This document shows, piece by piece, positions 41,555-47,129 of a stretch of 47,129 bases of DNA. Numbering within the stretch: position 1 is the first letter of the stretch; each line of letters begins with the position of its first letter. Source of the DNA: Acinetobacter sichuanensis (GTDB lineage Bacteria > Pseudomonadota > Gammaproteobacteria > Pseudomonadales > Moraxellaceae); contig NZ_PYIX02000035.1 of NCBI RefSeq assembly GCF_003024515.2, forward strand, positions 1 to 47,129, read 5' to 3'. Below the pieces are notes generated by a model. That model made no database searches. It worked only from the letters and a program-made list of their open reading frames with translations, and had not been told where the DNA came from. A program made the position numbers and the translations under genes.

Positions 41555-42019
41555 TTACATTTGTGACTGAATATAATTAGGTAAACCAATTAATTCGATC
41601 AAACGCATTTGCTTTTCAAGCCAATAGGTATGATCTTCTTCAGTGTCTGACATTTGCTGACGAAGCATATCACGAGTGACGTAATCGCCCTTTTCTTCAC
41701 AAAGCTTCACGCCTTGCGCTAATTTTTCACGCACATGATATTCAAGTGCAAGGTCTGCTTTTAAACAGGTTACAACATCAGTTCCAACTTCGATCTCATC
41801 ACGATCCATGTTTGGTGTGCCTTCAAGGAACAATACACGACGAATCAAAGCATCGGCATGTGCGCCTTCTTCTTGGCTTTCATGATCGATACGTTCGAAA
41901 ATTTTACTTAAACCCCAATCTTCGTACATACGAGAATGAATTAAATATTGATCACGAGCAGCCAGTTCACCACCGATCAACATGTTTAGATAGTCTATAA
42001 CTTCTGGATTGCCACGCAT
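41555..42019 (-). CDS. bfr: Bacterioferritin-type ferritin lacking the haem ligand
   Basis: This is an iron-storage protein forming a 24-mer shell. I chose the ATG at 42019 (154 residues), with GGAG 8 bases upstream and the family start MRGNPEVIDYLN. The six ferroxidase ligands are present: E18, E51, H54, E93, E127 and H130. Residue 52, the haem-binding methionine of E. coli Bfr, is glycine (EEGAHAD). This and the sequence style (GELAARDQYLIHSRMYEDWG, landmark ARDQYLIHSRMYEDWG) resemble P. aeruginosa FtnA, which lacks haem. It may therefore be a haem-free homopolymer, or pair with another Bfr subunit elsewhere. Confidence 0.93.
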   Translation of the reverse strand: MRGNPEVIDYLNMLIGGELAARDQYLIHSRMYEDWGLSKIFERIDHESQEEGAHADALIRRVLFLEGTPNMDRDEIEVGTDVVTCLKADLALEYHVREKLAQGVKLCEEKGDYVTRDMLRQQMSDTEEDHTYWLEKQMRLIELIGLPNYIQSQM

Positions 42020-42046
42020 TTCAATTACTCCATACCCTTTTAGGAC

Positions 42047-42075
42047 ATTATGGACAAGTTTTGAGTACAATGCAA
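42047..42075 (-). promoter_or_regulatory. Candidate bfr promoter
   Basis: On the minus strand TTGCAT (42070-42075) and CATAAT (42047-42052) are 17 bp apart, giving a leader of about 20 bases. The remaining gap, 42076-42343, is AT-rich and holds no gene or RNA that I recognise. Confidence 0.45.
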
Positions 42076-42344
42076 AAAATAAAATGTGTAAGTTTATGAT
42101 TTTTATAAAATTAAAATGAGAAACATACGCATTTACAGTTCGTTTAATTAATTTTTCAGATAAAAAATAAGCGCTTGCATAGATTTACCTCTGCAATAAC
42201 GTTTTTTTTGCTCTATAAAATGAAATTTTAAGATTTGTAACGATTACTAATGCTTCTTATTTCAAGAAATATACATAGAACTCACCACATTGATCATTGA
42301 CACAGAATCATTCACCCGCCAGATCACACCCCATTTAGACTCCC

Positions 42345-42377
42345 AAAAAAGCCTATTGCTCTTCTAGTCAATAGGCT
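42345..42377 (-). terminator. Terminator of the TonB-dependent receptor gene
   Basis: AGCCTATTG / CAATAGGCT with a 10-base loop is followed on the minus strand by TTTTTTGG, 11 bases past the receptor stop codon. Confidence 0.88.
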
Positions 42378-42387
42378 CATTTAGCCT

Positions 42388-44571
42388 TTAAAAATCGAAT
42401 GTTACGCCTAACTTATAAGTACGTGCTCCACCAACTAAAGCATAATTTTCATTAAACATGCCTTCCCAATACTTTTTGTCTGCAACATTGTCTACATTGG
42501 CTAAAAAGGTCGTTTGTACACCACCTAGTTTTGTTTTATAACGTGCCCCCAAATCAACAATCGTAAAGTCTGGTAACTCTAAGGTATTGGCATTATTCAT
42601 ATATTGTTTGCCCACATAGTTCGCACGTGCTGTCACATTGAGACCATCAACCAATGGAATTGCGTAGTCCAAACCTAAAGAAGCTGTCCACTCAGGTACG
42701 CCAAAAACAGTATTTCCTTCCACAGAAACACCCTTACTTAAACTCGCTTTGGTCAATTCAACATCGCTATATGCCACATTACCCATTAAGTTTAAGCCAT
42801 ATCGCAACTCACCCGAAAAAGCCCACTCTATACCTCTTGAACGTGTTTCGGCGCCATCTGTTGTAATTTGAGTAAGCGTTTTATTTGTTGCATCTTGATA
42901 AGCTGTCGTTAATGTACTTGGTTTTTCAATTTGGTAAATGGATAGCGTATTTAACCAAGTACCTTGTTGATACTTTGCTCCCATCTCATATTGTTTGGTT
43001 TGGAAAGGTGCAAAAGTGACATTATTATTGGCATCAGCCTCATTATTAACCGTTGATCCCTCAGATAAGCCTTCAACATAACTCGCGTAGAGTGATAAAT
43101 TTTCACCAAATGGTTTCACCACAATACCCAAACTTGGTGAAACTTTGTCATCACTATAAGACGTATTTTTTTGTAAATTTTTAGTATCAATATCTTGATA
43201 ACGCGCACCCAAGATCAATTGTAATTTATCTTCAAACATAGAGATTTGATCTGTTAGGGTATAACTTACATATTCATTGTCACCCAATGGCGCAGTGTTT
43301 GGTCGTGCTTCAGGCATATGACCTTGATCGCTTGGTGCATAAATATTAGTCTCAAATGTAACAGGAGTTGCTCCTTGACCAGTATGCTGACTGTATTTTC
43401 GTGTCAAATAATCTGCTCTTAAAGCCAAAGTATGCTTGATTGCACCTGTATCAAATTTTGCCTCGAAACCTGTATTTGCTGCCGTATTATGCTCTTTTGA
43501 GGCAACACGATAATATTGTGAGCTAGCTGAACCGTCTAGATCAGTTACAATCATACGTGTACCAAATAGATGCCCTGCATATTGTTTTTCAATATAGCCA
43601 ATACCTGCAAATGTTTTGAAATCAGGGCTAAAGTTATATTCTCCTGATAACCCTACAAAATTACTGACAGTTCCTCCTTGTAAATGAGGAAAATAATTTA
43701 AATCACCTTGAGGTGCTGACATTAATTGAGTCACACCCTTACCTTTTGAATCTTTAACGCCCATTGCAATCATCGCAGGTGAACCACCTGTACGATTATC
43801 TCGAATCGCATATGAGTCAAAATTTATTTTGACTTTATCAGTGGTGTAATCTGCCGCAATTGCACCTGAAATATGACGATCATCCATACCGTCAATAATA
43901 TGTTCACCTTGACCATATACCGCATTTGTACGTAATCCGAACTCTTTATTTTCACCAAAGCGTCGAGAAATATCAAAACCTGACTGATAATATCCGCCAT
44001 CCTCTAAAGATGCTGAAACTTGGGTCAAGTCTTGGTTCGCTCGTTTAGAATTTGCAATGACGACACCACCAACACTTCCTGTAGGCGCCACACCTGTAAC
44101 CAAAGCATTCGGACCTTTGAGTACAGTGACGGACTCTAAAAACTCTGTTGGAATGCGTCCATAAGGTGCTACTCCAAATAAACCGTTATATGCCATATCT
44201 TCATGATTTACATCGAAACCACGAATTTTAAAATTTTCGTTTAAGTGTCCTTGATTGGTTGTAATACGAATACTTGGATCATTTTTAAGGACTTCAGCAA
44301 CTGTTGCGGCTTGCTGTTGTTGGATCAAACTTGTGTTGTAGGATGTCACGCTAAAAGGTGTATCGACTATTTTTTTCTCACCCAAGATACCTAAATTACT
44401 CTTTTGTTTAAGCTGACCCTGAGCAAAATTTTCATTTGTTTTCTGTTTTTGCGCTTGTAAAGTGACAGCTTCCAACACTTCGATATCTTCATCAGCCCAA
44501 ACCATTGAGCTTAAAGTGCTCGTAATCATAGCAAGTCCGATTGAACTTACTAATACTTTTTTTGAAAACAT
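42388..44571 (-). CDS. TonB-dependent siderophore receptor
   Basis: This outer-membrane receptor imports iron-siderophores using TonB energy. The ATG at 44571 (727 residues) opens a signal peptide cut after about residue 26 (SSMVWA); a frame start at a TTG 21 bases earlier would leave almost no leader after the predicted promoter. A TonB-box-like EAVTLQA is at 34-40, the plug domain at about 65-175 (TPFSVTSYNTSLI, IRGFD, VTVLKGPNALVTG) and the barrel from about 180 to the terminal F (KLGVTFDF). It is closest to FhuA/FhuE/FcuA-type receptors; the ligand cannot be told from the sequence. Two Fur boxes upstream point to iron control. Confidence 0.93.
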   Translation of the reverse strand: MFSKKVLVSSIGLAMITSTLSSMVWADEDIEVLEAVTLQAQKQKTNENFAQGQLKQKSNLGILGEKKIVDTPFSVTSYNTSLIQQQQAATVAEVLKNDPSIRITTNQGHLNENFKIRGFDVNHEDMAYNGLFGVAPYGRIPTEFLESVTVLKGPNALVTGVAPTGSVGGVVIANSKRANQDLTQVSASLEDGGYYQSGFDISRRFGENKEFGLRTNAVYGQGEHIIDGMDDRHISGAIAADYTTDKVKINFDSYAIRDNRTGGSPAMIAMGVKDSKGKGVTQLMSAPQGDLNYFPHLQGGTVSNFVGLSGEYNFSPDFKTFAGIGYIEKQYAGHLFGTRMIVTDLDGSASSQYYRVASKEHNTAANTGFEAKFDTGAIKHTLALRADYLTRKYSQHTGQGATPVTFETNIYAPSDQGHMPEARPNTAPLGDNEYVSYTLTDQISMFEDKLQLILGARYQDIDTKNLQKNTSYSDDKVSPSLGIVVKPFGENLSLYASYVEGLSEGSTVNNEADANNNVTFAPFQTKQYEMGAKYQQGTWLNTLSIYQIEKPSTLTTAYQDATNKTLTQITTDGAETRSRGIEWAFSGELRYGLNLMGNVAYSDVELTKASLSKGVSVEGNTVFGVPEWTASLGLDYAIPLVDGLNVTARANYVGKQYMNNANTLELPDFTIVDLGARYKTKLGGVQTTFLANVDNVADKKYWEGMFNENYALVGGARTYKLGVTFDF

Positions 44572-44596
44572 AGCCACAATACTTTTAAACAAAAAT

Positions 44597-44615
44597 GATA
44601 ATGATTATTATATTC
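44597..44615 (-). promoter_or_regulatory. Fur box over the receptor promoter
   Basis: GATAATGATTATTATATTC matches the 19-bp Fur consensus well in its first two hexamers. On the minus strand a perfect -10 TATAAT lies inside it (44607-44612), so bound Fur would block polymerase. It is 26 bases upstream of the receptor ATG. Confidence 0.8.
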
Positions 44616-44677
44616 GTAATCACTTGTGTTATTTATTGTAATATTTAATGTTGATTTAAGTTTTTATTTACAATAAC

Positions 44678-44696
44678 GATAATGAATATCATTTAA
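44678..44696 (-). promoter_or_regulatory. Second Fur box upstream of the receptor
   Basis: GATAATGAATATCATTTAA keeps the GATAATG and ATCATT elements of the Fur consensus. It lies about 80 bp upstream of the first box, between it and the ligA terminator. Confidence 0.65.
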
Positions 44697-44760
44697 CATC
44701 ATCTTAATTTATCAATATATTACTGATGATCAAAAGTCATCATCACATATAAAAGACATA

Positions 44761-44784
44761 AAAAAGGAGAGCCAAAACTCTCCT
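44761..44784 (-). terminator. Terminator of ligA
   Basis: GGAGAG / CTCTCC with a 6-base loop is followed on the minus strand by TTTTTTATG, 18 bases past the ligA stop. Confidence 0.85.
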
Positions 44785-44801
44785 CTATAGCACTTAAAAA
44801 T

Positions 44802-46826
44802 TTATTGATACTGTTGTATAAACTCTAAAAACTCAGCTTCTGTCATCACTTTAACGCCTGCTTTTTCCGCTTTTTCAAGTTTAGAACCTGCTTTTTCACC
44901 TGCAACTAAGCACTTGGTTTTACTTGAAATACTGCCACTGACACGCGCGCCTAAAGCCTGCAATATTTGTGTTGCTTCTTCACGCCCCATTTGGCTCAGT
45001 GTTCCTGTGATGACCCAACTTTCACCATTTAATGGCTGACGACTCGGTGCAATTGGTGCATCCCAATGGATACCAGCCTCAATTAAACGATTAACAACCT
45101 CTAAATTGTGTTCGGCTTGGAAAAAGTCAGCAATCCATTCAGCCGTAATATCTCCCACATCAGGCGTTTTTTTCAAAGCCTCAACATCAGCCGCACGTAA
45201 TGCTTCTAAAGTTTGGAAAGTATTGGATAACATGCGAGAAGTATTTTCACCTACTCCTCGAATACCTAAAGCAAAGATAAAGTTTGCAAAGGTCGTTTTT
45301 TTACTATTTTCAATAGAATCAATCAGGTTCTGTACTGACTTCTCCCCCATTTTCTCAATCGTCAGTAATTTCTCACGATGCTCATGTAGATGGTAAATGT
45401 CTGACACATCTTTGAGTAAATCTAGATGTAATAATGATTCTGCCCAACGATCGCCTAAACCTTCAATATCCATGGCTTTACGAGAAACAAAATGACGAAT
45501 CGCTTCAATACGTTGTGCTGCACAATATAAACCACCTGAGCAACGTGCCAATGCTTCACCTTCAGGCATCACAACAGGTGAAGCACAAACAGGACAGCAC
45601 TCAGGTAAAACGACAGGTATTGCGGTATCAGGGCGAAAATCCAACCAAACTTTTTCAACTTTAGGAATGACATCGCCACTACGATAAACACTGACTGTAT
45701 CGCCAATACGTACATCTAAACGATGAATTTCACCAATATTATGCAAAGTGACATTAGAAATAGTCACACCACCAACTGCCACAGGATTTAAACGCGCTAC
45801 AGGAGTTAATGCGCCAGTACGTCCAACTTGCCAATCAATATGATCGACTGTGGTTAATGCAGCCACAGCAGGAAATTTATACGCTGTTGCCCAACGTGGT
45901 TCTCGACTTAAAAATCCCAATTGTTTTTGTTGTTTTAAATCATTTACTTTAATCACCATTCCATCAATTTCAACTGAAAGACTTGGACGTTCTTGATTAA
46001 TTTTTTCGTATGCAGCCTGTACATCTTGAATACTATCACAAACAAAATGCCGCTCACCCACCGCAAAACCAAGCTGATTTAACCAAGTTAAACTCTCTGA
46101 CATGGTATTTAAGTGATGCATGGGTTCACACTGTGCAATTCCATAGGCATAAAATGCTAATGGACGTGCAGCCGCTATATTTGGATCTAACTGACGTAAA
46201 CTTCCTGCTGCTGCATTTCGTGGATTTGCAAAGGTTTTTTCACCCTTAGCTTCATTTTCAGCATTTAGTTTTTCAAAACCTGCTTTGGGCATCAATACTT
46301 CGCCACGAACTTCTAATAGTTCAGGAATAGCACTGGTATCACTAGACAAGATTTTAGGTAGATTACGAATGGTTTTTATATTTTCAGTAATTACCTCACC
46401 TGTTTCACCATCACCACGCGTCACACCACGTACCAAAACGCCATTTTCGTACCAAAGTGAAATTGCTAAACCATCAAATTTTAATTCAACATCATATTGA
46501 ATTTGCTGATTAGGTAAGCGCTCTTCTGCACGACGTGCAAATGCAAAAAGCTCCTCTTCATTAAATACATTACCCAGCGATAACATGGGCACAGTATGTG
46601 TCATATTTTCAAATTTGGAGAGTGCCTGCCCACCTACTTTATTGGTGGGAGTATCTGCCTGTATACAATCAGGATATTGTTCTTCTAAAGCTTTCAATTG
46701 ATGAAAAAGTTGATCATATTCACTATCAGTAATACTAGGCTGATCCATCACATAATAAGCATGATTGTGTTGAGCAAGCAAATTAATAAGTTGGCGCATC
46801 TGAGAAATTACGGCTATGTTATCCAT
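44802..46826 (-). CDS. ligA: NAD-dependent DNA ligase
   Basis: LigA seals nicks between Okazaki fragments using NAD. The ATG at 46826 gives 674 residues, near E. coli (671). The adenylation lysine is K116 in ELKFDGLA, the zinc finger starts with CPVCASPVV and continues with RCSGGLYCAAQ, helix-hairpin-helix segments follow (GLGDRWAESLL, GIRGVGENTS), and a BRCT domain fills about 595-674 (GESWVITGTLSQMGREEA). The frame is open to 46937, but the predicted promoter lies within that extension, so I reject it. GGTGA is about 8 bases before the ATG. Confidence 0.97.
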   Translation of the reverse strand: MDNIAVISQMRQLINLLAQHNHAYYVMDQPSITDSEYDQLFHQLKALEEQYPDCIQADTPTNKVGGQALSKFENMTHTVPMLSLGNVFNEEELFAFARRAEERLPNQQIQYDVELKFDGLAISLWYENGVLVRGVTRGDGETGEVITENIKTIRNLPKILSSDTSAIPELLEVRGEVLMPKAGFEKLNAENEAKGEKTFANPRNAAAGSLRQLDPNIAAARPLAFYAYGIAQCEPMHHLNTMSESLTWLNQLGFAVGERHFVCDSIQDVQAAYEKINQERPSLSVEIDGMVIKVNDLKQQKQLGFLSREPRWATAYKFPAVAALTTVDHIDWQVGRTGALTPVARLNPVAVGGVTISNVTLHNIGEIHRLDVRIGDTVSVYRSGDVIPKVEKVWLDFRPDTAIPVVLPECCPVCASPVVMPEGEALARCSGGLYCAAQRIEAIRHFVSRKAMDIEGLGDRWAESLLHLDLLKDVSDIYHLHEHREKLLTIEKMGEKSVQNLIDSIENSKKTTFANFIFALGIRGVGENTSRMLSNTFQTLEALRAADVEALKKTPDVGDITAEWIADFFQAEHNLEVVNRLIEAGIHWDAPIAPSRQPLNGESWVITGTLSQMGREEATQILQALGARVSGSISSKTKCLVAGEKAGSKLEKAEKAGVKVMTEAEFLEFIQQYQ

Positions 46827-46883
46827 ATTGTTTTCACCATATAACAAAAGGCGAAAAGTCCGCCCTAAATAAGTTTGATGCCA

Positions 46884-46889
46884 ATTATA
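46884..46889 (-). promoter_or_regulatory. -10 element of a candidate ligA promoter
   Basis: A perfect TATAAT on the minus strand is followed by a leader of about 50 bases to the ligA ATG. The -35 position is weak (TATATC at 17 bp). The region from 46890 to 47091 holds no gene I recognise; CGACAA / TTGTCG (46932-46946) is a short inverted repeat in it. Confidence 0.4.
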
Positions 46890-47091
46890 AATGAATTTTG
46901 TTTCTGGATATAAGCAAATGCCACAACTGCACGACAAAAATTGTCGCTAAAATCATCGAAGTCGAGCGCTGTATTATTTCAACTCCGTCATTGTCGATAT
47001 TTAAAGAATTATTGACTGATGTTACGCATTGGATTTAAATTAAATAGCTGAAAAAAAGCAAAAGTTAAATTTACATGACGGGGTCTTACAT

Positions 47092-47127
47092 CTAAAGTTT
47101 AAATTTAGGATCAGCCACTGCGTCTTG
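47092..47127 (-). CDS. Possible 3' end of an upstream gene at the right edge
   Basis: On the minus strand one frame enters from the right edge and reads QDAVADPKFKL before a TAG at 47092. The peptide has a protein-like composition, but another frame is also open here (to a TAA near 47040), and twelve codons cannot decide. In many gammaproteobacteria zipA lies upstream of ligA; I cannot say whether this is it. Confidence 0.25.
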   Translation of the reverse strand, partial: QDAVADPKFKL

Positions 47128-47129
47128 CG

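Noticed and set aside
46827..46937. N-terminal extension of LigA
   Set aside because: The added residues have no ligase likeness, and the likely promoter lies inside them.

Overview
The window looks like chromosomal DNA of an Acinetobacter species (Gammaproteobacteria, Moraxellaceae). The base composition is AT-rich, by eye about 40% G+C. The gene set fits this genus: a complete 13-gene nuo operon with fused nuoCD, a BfmRS two-component system, a class Ia ribonucleotide reductase with two small genes between nrdA and nrdB, a bioA-bioF-bioC-bioD cluster, and yceD-rpmF-fabD-fabG-acpP without plsX and fabH. The genus call rests on remembered protein similarity and gene order; no search was run.

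Layout. 1-396 is the 5' part of a cold-shock-domain protein that runs off the left edge through a 9-bp in-frame tandem repeat. 474-1109 is upp (pyrimidine salvage). 1231-16287, all on the minus strand, is nuoA-nuoN, encoding respiratory complex I. An AT-rich stretch of about 730 bp follows, then an orphan 118-codon gene. 17446-19834 is bfmS-bfmR (minus). 20124-25280 (plus) is the nrdA-nrdB region, with DnaA-box-like and NrdR-box-like sites upstream of nrdA. 25377-29080 (minus) holds kbp, acpP, fabG, fabD, rpmF and yceD. 29178-30540 (plus) holds epmC and yciO. A GNAT acetyltransferase follows on the minus strand, then scpA-scpB-rluB on the plus strand. 34584-39877 (minus) is the biotin block: a BioH-like esterase, bioA, bioF, bioC, an unknown membrane protein and bioD. 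Two small genes follow (an unknown and a DUF6176-like protein), then an exported one-cysteine peroxiredoxin, a haem-less bacterioferritin, a Fur-box-preceded TonB-dependent receptor and ligA.

How the genes work together. Most are housekeeping systems: NADH:quinone oxidoreduction, dNTP synthesis, fatty acid initiation with its acyl carrier protein, biotin synthesis (which draws its pimeloyl chain from the fatty acid pathway), chromosome condensation, ribosome and EF-P modification, and DNA ligation. Iron handling (receptor, ferritin) and peroxide defence sit together at the right.

I see no CRISPR array, prophage, insertion sequence, tRNA or rRNA, and no clear new multi-gene system. The most interesting points are the SVE-encoding microsatellite at the left edge, the nrdA control region, helically phased GTTAC repeats upstream of kbp, an almost leaderless yceD promoter, and small unassigned genes in the nrd and bio loci.
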